Positions 1-11,200 of a stretch of 64,000 bases of DNA are shown here, piece after piece. This stretch comes from Acanthochlamys bracteata (taxonomy: Eukaryota > Streptophyta > Magnoliopsida > Pandanales > Velloziaceae). The DNA is taken from NCBI GenBank assembly GCA_019914995.1, contig CM034131.1, positions 8,278,501-8,342,500 on the forward strand, written 5' to 3'. The translations under genes and the position numbers were made by a program. Below the pieces are notes generated by a model. It ran no database searches. It was not told where the DNA came from and was given only the letters and a program-made list of their open reading frames with translations. How positions within the stretch are numbered: the first letter of the stretch is position 1; each line of letters begins with the position of its first letter.

Positions 1-147
1 CGCTGCCGGTTTGTCAGACGAAGGCCTGACCTTGGAATCCATGCAATGCAGCAATACAATGAATGGAGTGAAAAACTGCGTGGTGCTCGTGGAATTTTGC
101 TGCGTTTCTTGGAAGGTTATATAGAAAATGAAAGGTGTGGTTGTTGA
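1..147 (+). CDS. Possible 3'-terminal exon of an unidentified gene (partial)
   Basis: An open frame runs from the first base to a TGA at 145-147 and would encode 48 residues. The peptide is charged and compositionally protein-like; it starts RCRFVRRRPDLGIHAMQQYN and ends in ENERCGC. I do not recognise the family. The start, any upstream splice site and the rest of the gene lie outside the window. The short length means it could be chance. The next gene begins about 500 bp downstream on the same strand, so 148-400 would be this gene's 3' UTR and spacer. Confidence 0.3.
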   Translation, partial: RCRFVRRRPDLGIHAMQQYNEWSEKLRGARGILLRFLEGYIENERCGC

Positions 148-409
148 GTTATGGCACAAGATTTGTGCTTCAGTGTAGGTGTGGGAAGTCAAGTTGTTGT
201 CATGCAGAGAGTGTAACTTTGTGCACCCACCCAACTTTAATTCTTTCTTTTATTATCTTTCTTGTCCATTGTGCTGTACAAAAAGTTCTGCATGCGGAAA
301 ACCAGAAATTTCTTAGAGAAAATTGTTTGCTAATTGTAGAAATGAAGTACTGAAATTGCAAACTTCTTTATTTTATATAAACTTGGACTACTAGCGCAAG
401 TAATTGTAT

Positions 410-429
410 TGGGCTTTAGTAAAAGCCCA
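410..429. promoter_or_regulatory. Inverted pair of site II-like (TGGGCT) elements upstream of UBC2
   Basis: The sequence TGGGCTTT-AGTA-AAAGCCCA is a perfect 8-bp inverted repeat with a 4-bp spacer. TGGGCY 'site II' motifs are known TCP-factor targets in promoters of plant growth and housekeeping genes. Its place about 245 bp upstream of the UBC2 start codon fits a promoter element. The regulatory role is inferred. The rest of 148-650 is AT-rich with a CT-rich leader and holds nothing else I can support. Confidence 0.45.
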
Positions 430-603
430 CTAAGAAGTGAGAAAGTGATATTAGATCATTCAGCCGTCTCTGATTGATTGAAATGATAAATTTAATTAAT
501 TATTCGCTCTCTTTTATTATTATTGCTTTTTCTTTCGCTTTCGGTGGCAGGACATTCTCGAACAACACCATACCAAAACTTCTCTTCTTCATCTCCGTCT
601 CTC

Positions 604-641
604 TTGTTTCTCTCTCTGTAGAGAGAGTTCGAGAGAAACAA
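604..641 (+). promoter_or_regulatory. Hairpin-forming inverted repeat in the UBC2 5' leader
   Basis: TTGTTTCTCTC at 604-614 is the exact reverse complement of GAGAGAAACAA at 631-641, with a 16-nt loop that itself contains complementary TCT/AGA runs. The repeat ends 13 nt before the UBC2 ATG, so in the transcript it would be a stem-loop just upstream of the start codon. Whether the leader includes it depends on the transcription start, which cannot be seen here. Confidence 0.45.
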
Positions 642-654
642 AGAGAGATCAGAG

Positions 655-3123
655 ATGTCGACGCCGGCGAGGAAGAGGTTGATGAGAGACTTCAAAAGAC
701 TGCAGCAAGACCCGCCGGCGGGTATCAGCGGCGCTCCGCATGATAACAACATCATGCTCTGGAACGCTGTTATATTCGGGTAATTTTTTTTACAAGAAAA
801 TGGTTTTCCTTATTTGTTTAAAAGGTTGTATTTCTGGAATTTGATGTGTTGATATTGTTTGGTTGGTTTTGACCGCAGACCTGATGATACTCCTTGGGAT
901 GGAGGTGGGTCTCTGATTTCCGGAACTAGTTCGAACCTTTTCTGATTGTTAATCTATCGAATTTTTATTTGATTAAGATAATATTGTGTTGATTCGTTGA
1001 CATTTGGTGGAATGTTTTGGATAAAGGTGGAAGGCCGTAATCTTTTCAGATTATTCCTGAGAAATGTGTACTTGTACTATGATCGATGAATTAGAAGGTT
1101 TTTATCTTGATTTTTCTTGAGGCATACTAAAGGCTGAGCTGATTTGCTTAAAAACTGGATTAAAGAGAAGGCTTTAGCTTTAATCTGCTTAAGGTCAACA
1201 GAAGGTTTGGCTCGATATGCTTAAACATTGGAATATAGCTTTCTAGCTTTTGAGTAAGTGTTGTATGCATGTTCTTGTTGAAAGAATTCTCACGGGTTAG
1301 ACTTATGCCCAATTTTCATCATCTGGCGGTGATGTTTTTGATATAAAACGAGCGTGGTAATTAACTTATACATTTGCCAATTACTGCAGTCTTGGCATTT
1401 GTCTTTCAATTAGCAGACACTCTACTTAGTGGGATAAGATTTGGTTGTCGCTGTTGTTGTATATGTCTTCTGGCTGATGCTTGAGATGTTTGAAGTTAAT
1501 TTTCTTAGCATCATGAAAGTCAAGTGTGAGTATACAAGTGAAGATATTCCAAGTGTTCCACAGCTTCTGCACCTATTGTTGCATATTTACTTACTCGCAA
1601 TTCACTGCACTACAGTGGTAGAATATTGACCTGACATTATTATGCTTCATGGAAACAATAGAGCGGTACTTCTCTGTGTTTTCCCTCATTTGTTAGTTAT
1701 AAAAACCAAGATGAAATTTGCCCTGTATTTTGTAAGTGCAAGGTCAGTATAGTCTGAGTAGGCATAGATTCGCCTTTGCTTTTTAGAAACACGTTTATTG
1801 TTCTTTTTATAGCAGATTTTGTAATATTGGCCTAAACCTTTACTGCGTTGAGTAGTTATGCACATATTGTCACGCAAACACCATCAAGTTGCAATAGAGA
1901 TTGAAGTTGCTCTATCTACTCAATACCTTAAATTTGCCATACATTAGTGATTGCTAGGATATTTTGCTTTCAAATTTTCATCCTGTTTGATTTCCATCAG
2001 AGTCCAAAACTTAGCTTTACCAAACTTCCTACTTTTCAAATTTAGGTGTTTGTTGCTGACTTCTCATTTCTTCTTGTAGGGACGTTTAAACTGACACTAC
2101 AGTTTACTGAAGATTATCCAAATAAGCCACCGACTGTTAGATTTGTATCTCGAATGTTTCATCCAAATAGTAAGTCAAATCTTCAGACTAGGCTTGTGTA
2201 TAGTTGTTATTTTCTTTAATCTAGAGCTTTTTAGATCATAAGACCGATTAATTTGCTCCATATTCTCAGGCCCATCTCCTGAATAAGATCGTTATGTTTT
2301 TTAACTTCTTTCCTCTTTCATTTGTAAGTTGTGCATGTTAAAACCATAACCTGTTTATACCCTAATTTGGATATGTTGTTTCTGCAGTATATGCTGATGG
2401 AAGTATCTGCTTAGATATATTGCAAAATCAGTGGAGTCCGATATATGATGTTGCTGCAATATTGACATCAATCCAGGTATGCTCAGTACAATATCTTGGT
2501 TAAATCTTGTGCTTACAGTTCCATTTAATCTTCCATTAACTCTTGCCATCTTAGAGCTCCATAGAGTAGGATTATGACCCTAGTTAATTGTCTTATGTTT
2601 TGTATGTTGAAAAGTAAATGTAATATTAGTAGATACCTTAAAAAGTGGGCCTGCAGCAGTAGTAGTTGATGATCTTAGATTGAAAAAAGAATCAAAGGCT
2701 ATTGCTAGGTCGAGAATGATTAATCATATCTGCAAGCAATGTAGCACAACTGACTTCCTTGTCTGACCTAGTTTAATGTTAGTAAAGAAACTCTCAGTGA
2801 CCTGATATATGGAAGCTGTACTTCCAATGGCTCTGCAGTATACCATTCAGTGTATTGCATGATGAAAAGGAGAGTGGTGTTCGCGCTTCTTTTGAAGACG
2901 AGTTTATAACTTTCTGTTTTCTGTGTTTCTTAATGAGAGGTCTATAATTGCTAACAGTTGTTTTGTGTTTTCTTTTTTCCTGTTTTTTGTCCAGTCATTG
3001 CTTTGTGATCCAAACCCAAACTCTCCAGCAAATTCAGAGGCTGCTCGCATGTTCAGTGAGAACAAACGGGAATACAATCGTCGGGTTCGTGACATTGTGG
3101 AACAAAGCTGGACAGCTGATTAA
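655..3123 (+). CDS. UBC2: Ubiquitin-conjugating enzyme E2, RAD6/UBC2 type
   Basis: Five exons, 655-779, 879-904, 2080-2169, 2388-2476 and 2995-3123, join in phase to give 152 residues, the usual length of plant UBC1/UBC2. The protein opens [20 protein letters not shown] and carries the E2 HPN motif (residues 78-80) and the active-site cysteine at about residue 88 in GSICLDIL. It ends EQSWTAD without an acidic tail, as in plant RAD6 homologues. Family members take ubiquitin from E1 and work with RING E3s such as HUB1/HUB2 to monoubiquitinate histone H2B, and act in post-replication repair. All introns are GT-AG; intron 2 is about 1.2 kb. Exons 1 and 2 are too short or shifted to stand out as ORFs. 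I cannot tell UBC1 from UBC2 by sequence alone. No defect seen. Confidence 0.96.
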
Positions 3124-4654
3124 GTAGTTGTGCTGCCTTTTTAACAGGAAAGGAGAATGTCTCAAAAGGGTCCTCGTATGTATGTGGTTGTTTTTACAAT
3201 ATATTGCTATGTAATTCATTCCCGACTTTTATGGTGTTTGCTTTAAAAAAAAAACTGATTTCAGATGTGTGTATCATTTAGTTTGTTGCCTACTATGTAT
3301 CTTCTGGGCATCTCATCTTTCTATGATTCAAAGTCAGCAGAACTCTGATCTACCACCCATAGATAAAGAAGGCGGTGAAGTTGAGTTGCTCGACTAAAGG
3401 TGATTGTGGTGCATGTCTAGCTTTAGTTGAGATATGCTTGATTCAATATGTCTAGCTTTCGTTGAGATATGCTTTGAATCAATACAGATTCGAAGCGTAT
3501 ATTACTATAGTTAAAATCATGTCCTGGGATTACGTCAGGACTTAGGGACGCTTCTTTACATCTTTGAGAAGAGCCCTGAGCATAAAGTTTATTCTCCTGT
3601 TTCAGGCTTGTTGGGATTTTGTAAGGGGTTGAATGCATCAAAGCAATTTGCATATTCTTACGTAGTAGTGTTGACATTTGGAGCCTGTAGGTTGTTGCGT
3701 TGACGAGCTCTTCTTGGAAGATGAATCCCTTTCGCTTTCCCAAGTGTAGAGTGTTCCCCTTCGACGCTTCATGATGGTGAATGTTTTCTCGGTACAATTG
3801 CAGCGTGTATAGTGAACGCAAAATTTTAGTTTTTGCTTCAAGACGTGTTTACTTGATTAGAAATGAATTGTTAAAGAATAAGTCTGAGAAATAAATTTAT
3901 AAAAATAAATATAAAACGTCAGATAAAAGTAAATTTTGAACGAAAGAAAATCACTTACGAATCACTTGAGGCAAAGTAAACAAATCTTACGCAGTTCAGG
4001 GCCATCCAAAATAAGTGAGTTCATTGCTTCACAAACCCACCTGATTTCAGCTACCAATGTTGAAGTTAATTACAAAGGAGAGGCAACTCTTCTCACCCTG
4101 GATCTGGAATATGAAAAAGAAACGTACGCTTGTTTACATAGGGTTAAAGCACATTAACACAACGACCATAGCAGTGTCTGCGCTTAGATAAATAGCAATT
4201 TCTGCACCTTCTCTTGCAATCTTTGATTGGTTATTTGCTTCTTGAAGGTACTTTGCTTAATTACCTGACATGGAAGATACAGCACAAACCCCAATCAAAG
4301 AGAGAGTAAACAGAGGACACAGGCATCAAAGGGGATTGGAACTGTTAACTAAAACATGGCTATCTAAGGAGATTCTAAGTGCTCATGTACATAGTAGCAA
4401 ATAAAGTACGAAAATTTAAATGGTTTGTCAGGATGCGATGATGTTTATGGTTACTAGTATTTCAAAAAATATACTGCTGACTTTAGCAAATACACATTTT
4501 GACCAGTCAATTTAAGGGAGGCGTAATGTCTGGATAATCAAAATGATGCTGTGATAAAAATTGTAATAATCAAGACGAGACTGAGAAAAATGCAAATAAA
4601 TTCAGTGTCAATGGTGATACCAGCTATGGCTACCGTAATGTTGCCGTGGTCAGA
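3124..4654. other. UBC2 3' flank and convergent intergenic region
   Basis: This 1.5-kb stretch lies between the convergent UBC2 (+) and LRR pseudokinase (-) genes. It must hold both 3' UTRs. It contains a 35/36-bp tandem duplication at 3413-3483. ORFs here (for example 3423-3821 on the minus strand and 3936-4157 on the plus strand) have no recognisable similarity and look like chance frames. I see no further gene. Confidence 0.5.
3413..3483. repeat. Tandem duplication, two 35/36-bp units
   Basis: Unit 1 (3413-3447) and unit 2 (3448-3483) both begin ATGTCTAGCTTT and continue GTTGAGATATGCTT. They differ by one substitution and a one- or two-base change near the end. This is a recent local duplication downstream of UBC2, probably from replication slippage. 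No coding role is apparent. Confidence 0.7.
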
Positions 4655-7600
4655 TCAAGGAAGACGAGGTGACTGAGGAGGCTGAAGAGATGTCGATAAT
4701 GGCGACCCCTCACTGCTCATGGACATGGAATCTCCTCGCCAAGCATCTTGGACCTGAGCAGCAAACTGCAAGTTCCACAGGACATCCTCAACTGAAGGCC
4801 TCTCTATTGGCTCCTTGGACAGGCATCGGATGCAAATCTCGATCACAGTTTTCAGTGATTCCTCAGAGCAAGTCTTGAGAATTACAGGATCCACTATACT
4901 CCAAGCAGCCTCCTTCACAGCTATGCTTGTTTGCAACTGCCATATGCAGCACAAATTAATTACTACACGGTTTTGTTTTCTAGAAAAAAATCTAATAATT
5001 TCTCTAGCTCGATGAATGTAAGGAAGCAGATGATATGTAAATTGGCTAGTACAGGCTTTTTCCCATGCGTAACAAGCATACCTGATCTTTCACGTAGTTT
5101 ACTTCACCTGGTGATGCTAGAGCCCTTCCAGATAGGATTTCCAGTAAGATGATACCGAAGTCATAGATATCAGTTTTATCTGCATGTTTTGACCTGCAAA
5201 TAACAAAGTTATTATTGGAAAATATTATGCAGAAAATACTTGTTAGTTACCAGATGTCTCCTATATGATTGATTAACAATTAAGGTAGTCAAGGCAGAAC
5301 TACAAAAATCAAGATTGAAAGTGTTTCTCCAGCCGACAAAAAGAGGCAACCTCCCACCATCCAAGATGGATGTATACAAAAGGAGCATTTACCTACAGCT
5401 TCTTTTCTTCTGGTTAAATAGATTAATGCTTGCTATCATTAAGTTGGCACAAAATCAATACCTTTTGGGATCCTTTGATACATTGGAGGAACCACCAACT
5501 ATAACCTACGTGAATCAAAGAGAGCTGTCAATAAAATACAGTAGCAAACAAAAAGGGCCTCAATAACAGCACGAACTAGAAGACAAGATATCCTCAGAGG
5601 TTTACCTCATTCTTTATGTTTTCGGATAGTACCGGCAAATTGTAACTGCTTATTTTCGCAACAAGGTTCTGATCTAGGAGGATATTTGTTGATTTCAAGT
5701 CATTTCCAAACAAACCAGGTATGATTCCGGCATGCAAGAATTGGATTCCTCTCACCACGCCTATTGCTACTGAAATCCTCTGTATCCATGTAAGTTTCTG
5801 TCCTCCAACTCCATCTATAGTACAAATATTTTAAAAATTAGAAGAGCACAGAAGACATAGGGCAGACATAGGTCGGTCTCCTACTAACCTGTAATGCTGC
5901 TCCTCAGTGTGCCATTTGATACATATTCAAAGATGAGAAACAATCTACTAACAGCAAAGTCATCCAGATAACACTCAAAGCAGTGCCCAAGGGCACTCAC
6001 TAAATGGCGATGTCTCAGCTTTGAGATCAATTCTATATGTCGGTTAAACTTCTGGGAACTATGGCTTTTCTTAAGCTTTAAGCATCTTATTGCTACCACA
6101 GAGCCATCCTTGAGTCGCCCTCTATACATCTGAGATCATGTACATCACATGTGAAAATCTTTTAAAATCCGTGTGACTAGTCTACAAATCGCTATAGACA
6201 TAGATCATCAAGAAATAAATCCATTGAACATCCACGAAATTATATTCCAAAACTGAAAGATTCAGTTCAATTCCTGCATTCCTTCTAACCTAATCAATCT
6301 CTATGAGTGTGTCAGTAGGAAGTTGTTTCATTTTGTACAAATAATAAATTAAAACTCACCCAATTAAGCAAGAAGCTTATATGTATTCAAAAACTCAAGT
6401 GAACGAATAACTGATAGGAGAAAATTACTTGAAAGGTCATGGCAATACTGGGAGACATCTAAAAGTTCATGCAGGGAATATGACTTGTTCCTGCACTAGA
6501 AATATTGTCTAAGCACCAGCTAGATTATGAATGAGAGAGCATACCTGACCAAGAGATCCTTCCCCCATAAAAGTTCCTGTTTCAAAGTTGTTGGTAGCAG
6601 CCTCAAGCTCTTCCAAGGAAAAAGATCGGTATGGGGGAATTCCGAGTGTCCCTAGTTTCATTGTTTGTGATATGTATCCTTTCGGTAAAGAAAAAAAAAA
6701 CACAATGTAAGACATTATGCTGAGCATGGGCCTCATCAACGGAACATGCATGGCGAACTCAAAAATATTCAGAGGCCAAGGGGTAAGAAGAATGTTCTCT
6801 AAACCAAGAAACTTTTCATGTTTTTTCCGTCTCCACAAACTTCGTTGGACATGCAATTTCGTGTAGTTTAAAAGTGAAGCAATATATATAAATGTTTTAG
6901 CATTCTTTTAGTGTATAATATTCATTTAGCATAGGATACTAGGGGAGAGACATTACTTGCATCAGCCAGCAACTTGGAAGGATATCCATTGGAAGCATGC
7001 TCTATTAACCTTCTTGGAGGCCTTTTAATTGCTCTTCTTGCATTGAGTCTTCTCCAAGCAAGAACTGTTAACAAGCTCATAAGACAAGCACATATAAGAA
7101 CCCCAATGACAACACCTGCTACAAGGATTGCTTTGTGTGATGATTTCTGCTTTTCCTTGTAAGGCAAAATCCCAACAGCCAAAGCCTGAGTACTACAAAA
7201 AGGCAATGGACGCTGGCTTTGGGCCTTGCTAACTAAACAATTCTTTGAAAATATAACCACCTTATCCTTATCATTTGCCGATAAACATGTAGGCAAGTCC
7301 CCTGTCAAAAGATTAGAAGACAAGTCTGCAACCTGAAGGTCGTCACTGCATGACATATTCTGAAATAGCATTCCGGTGAATCGGTTCCCGGAAACATTAA
7401 GATACCGGATGGAAGGCAGAGTTAGCAGAGATGGTAAAAAGGGCCCAACAAATCTATTAGAAGATACATCCAAATGCTCAAGCAAATAGTAAGAGCTGGT
7501 CTCAGAAGGCAAACTGCCAGCAAACCTATTTTTTCTCAACATAAGTACAACGACCTTCTTACTCAAAGTTGGAAATTGAGGTCCAAAGAAGTTGCCCTCC

Positions 7601-8289
7601 AGATCAAGCACTTCAAGATTATCCAAGCCACTAAGATCTGGCAAATTACCAGTTAAGCTATTTGATGACAACTGAAGCACTCTGAGTGTATTTAAAGCTC
7701 CAAAGGAAACAGGTAGTGGACCTATGAGACTGTTATTCTTCAAGCTCAGAACAGTAAGTGGCAACTCACTCAACCAAATAGGAACTTGGCCATTAAACAT
7801 GTTATGATCAAGAATCAATGTTTGCAGATTTCTTAATTCACCAACTTGTTTTGGAATGAAACCGTATAAGTAATTTGAGCTCATATTAACTATCTCTAGT
7901 GAACCCAACCGTGAAATCTTTTGCGGCAAAGGACCCCATATACCTAGAGATACCATGGTGAGAACTTTTAAATCCGGCAATCGAGATAGGGTGGTAAAGA
8001 ATGATTCAATGGAGAAGGATTTCGGAAGTGGTGGGGAACTATCATCGCCGATAATGTGGAGTTGAGTGATGGTTTCTTCATAGCACACAACGGTCACCGA
8101 CGGGCTCGGCTCACAGAAGCAGAAGTCAGTGGTGCTGTTCCAGCTGTTCAAAATTTTTGGATAATTCAGCAAATCCTTGATTCTTAACAGAGACCAAGCT
8201 TGTGAGGATTGAAGCTGAGTAGTGCAAGGAATCATGAACGAGAACGCAAACAAAATGAGAAGAAAAGATAAAGAGCTTTTAAAGGCCAT
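4655..8289 (-). CDS. Inactive LRR receptor-like kinase (At3g03770 type)
   Basis: Seven exons, reading right to left: 8289-6957, 6678-6545, 6129-5889, 5814-5606, 5505-5462, 5193-5082 and 4936-4655. They close in phase at 784 residues. The start at 8289 (MAFKSSLSFLLILFAFSF) was chosen over an in-frame upstream codon because it begins the signal peptide. LRRs fill about residues 90-350, a membrane helix about 387-412, and a kinase-like domain about 480-745. The glycine loop is kept (MGEGSLGQMYRG), but the VAIK lysine reads VAIR, HRD reads GND, and DFG is replaced within KISSYNL. It should therefore be a pseudokinase that signals by binding partners. The C-tail is Ser/Pro-rich. Arabidopsis relatives are annotated 'probable inactive LRR receptor-like kinase'. 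The small 44-bp exon 5 is the least certain. Confidence 0.92.
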
Positions 8290-11200
8290 GAGATGATATT
8301 CTTCAAAGCTCAACAACGAATTCAAAAATTCGCAAGAAATCTCAAAGCAGTAAACAGAACGCAATCTGCGTATTTTCTGCTATAGATGCAGAGAAACAAG
8401 TTCCACCAGTTAAACCAGTAACCACTCTCTGACACAATGCAGGCCTAAAGATTGGATTGTAGGAATTTAAAAATCTAACAAGCTAAGAAAAAAGAAAAAT
8501 CTACAAAGCTCAAGTGAACCCAAAACTAACAAAGTAGCTAGACAACTGGTTTATACAAATTTCAGCTGCTGCATTATATTATAGATGACAAACCCAATCT
8601 ACAGACAATCCCAGTCTCCTAGCTGGAAGAAGAGGGCGAAAAGCACAATAAAGACCAGTAAAACTAGCTCGTTTTACTTCTTCTGGAGCTTTAAAAGACT
8701 TGCAGCATAGCATAAAAAGAATTGGGTTTTTGTCAAGAGAGCTTTGGTTATCTATTGTTTTTTAGTTCTGAATCATTCTGTGGTTTGCTTTTGTGGTTCA
8801 CGGGTAAGAGAAAAATTAGTAAAGACAAACAGAAGACACAGAAAAATCCAAGTTTTCTTGTCCCAAGAGGCCAAGACGGTGACGCAACAACAACAGCAAA
8901 ACAGAAACAAGTGAATGCAGCAGAGTTCACGCAACTGAGCGAGCCAACGAAGGGAAAACCATGAAGAACGATGAAGGAGAAGAAGTGGAGGGGTTCCTGT
9001 TATGCTTTTGCCTTTATTCCTTCTCTTCTATGGGAGGGAACAAGCAAGGATACCACTTCCCTTTTCGTTTTTTATTTTTCTTTGCCCCCTTTAAATTTTG
9101 TTGTAGGTCTTTCTCTTTCTTTACATGCTGTGCTGTGTTTCATGATCCTCCGTATAAAAGAAAAAGTATATTAACAATATGGAAAAAGAGAACTAAGATG
9201 TGCATCATTTTAGAGTTGAAGCGTTTACTATTTTTTTTTTTTTTTAAATTAAAAAATTTTAAATTTTTTTAAAGACAAAATTTTAATTTTTCATTTAAAA
9301 AAATATAATAAGTAATAATAAACTTTTATAATATAAAAGTTTTTATTAAAAATAAAAAAAATTAAAAAATTTATTTAAAATAAAAAATAAAAAATATGAA
9401 ATGAAAAGAAAAGAAAAGAAAAAAATAAGAGGTGAATAGCAAAGCCAAATATGTAGTCATAACTTACTTTTCAGCACTAAAATTTACTTTTAAGTTGATT
9501 ACATAAAAAATTGTTTGTAAATTTATTTCTAATTATAATCAACTACAGAGATTCGGTCACGTTTAAAATCCACTTTCTGAAAATAATAAACTTTCTCAAA
9601 AACTTATTTTATAGATACTCATTTAACTCTAACTGATAGACGTCTCCGGTGAAAAACAAAAGAAAGCAATATAAGAGTGCGTGAAAACCTTGGCTTAAGT
9701 TCCTTCAGAGATGTCAGAACTTTTGATGTTTTAATACTAAATTTTTGCCTCGAGAGTTTTGTAGTATCAGGTTGTTGTGGAGTCTCTTTATGAGTTACTA
9801 TCAACAATGTCTTAGCTGGACTAGGATTTTTTTTTTTCAGTTGATAAAACCATAACATTTTTTTCATACTTGAAACATTTTTCAGCTCATAACGTGATAA
9901 TAAATATGTGATTAATATATGAAAGCAAAGTGATTATGGACATTAGTTGAGCTACTATAATAAACGGCATCTATAGGTTCTGTCTGTATCAAAAAATAAC
10001 ATTCCTTCCCTGGAGAGTCGTCCATTTTTATTCATTCACCTTCGAGTTAGTTGAGACAATAAATGCCTCCCAACAAATTAGAAGAATTTGGAAGTAGAAC
10101 CATTAGATTAAATATTTTTTATTAATTAGCATTAAAAGGAGTTTGATCTTAACGATTTTAGAAGGAAAGAAAGAGAGAATGTATTTCAGAAGCACCTAAC
10201 AATTCCTCTGTTATCTAACATATTGGACAACATACCGCAATACAAATAAATTTATACAACTCAAAACACAAGAGAAAGATTGCATACATTTCACTAGGTC
10301 AGGAAAATGAAATGAAAAATCTCATGGGTTGCAATATAACATACTTCATCAAGTAGAGACTAGATAGATTAAAATTGTCTTATACTACCTAATCTGAATA
10401 TGAAATTTTCTTGCATGTGGAAGATTTTTGAAGAAGAATCCATTGCTTGCTAAGAGTTTCATATTAAATGCAGAAAGAAATTTATTTATTAATATTAGAT
10501 GACAAAATGGTCCTAAGTTACAGAATCTGATTAGTAGAAAAATGAAGGAAAAGGTTACTAACCTCAGGAAAGGTTCCAACAAACCATTAGCTATTATAAG
10601 GAAGAAAACTAGGAATATAAAATTCATGTAGGCAAAACATTTATTAAGCCAGGCCAGAATCTTAGCATAATATAAATGCTAAGTTGCATTAGTCAAGGAA
10701 CAACAAGCTTGTCATAAACAACATCAACGGAGTAGAATTGAGTTATTGCTCCTCTAGAAAGTGCAAGGAAAATTTTAGAATTTGTTTACTTTTCCGTAAC
10801 TTCGAAAATAACTTCTTTAAATCAAAATTTTATTTTTAAATAACTTATTATATTTATTTTTTTCCAAAAAACTCATTTTTTTAAAATTTCTTATGATATA
10901 AATAAAATATGTCCTTAGTTATTTTAAGCCAAGTCTCAAGCTACTCAATTGAAGAATCACGTGGTGAACAACTTCAATAACTGGATACTTCCACCCCATA
11001 AATGAAAACTATGTTAATATGTTTTAACCAAACTCGAAGGAAATCTTCCTACTACATGACGTGACCACTGAATTTGCATGATAAAAAGCTTTATACTAAA
11101 AGGAACATGAGCAACATTATCCTCACCGTCGGTGGCGAATCATATTTTATATTTTCTATATTTAAAAAATGGAATAATATAAAAAATTAAAATTAAAATT

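Noticed and set aside
474-755. Overlapping 89- and 87-residue frames around the UBC2 start
   Set aside because: They run through the UBC2 leader and first exon in wrong frames.
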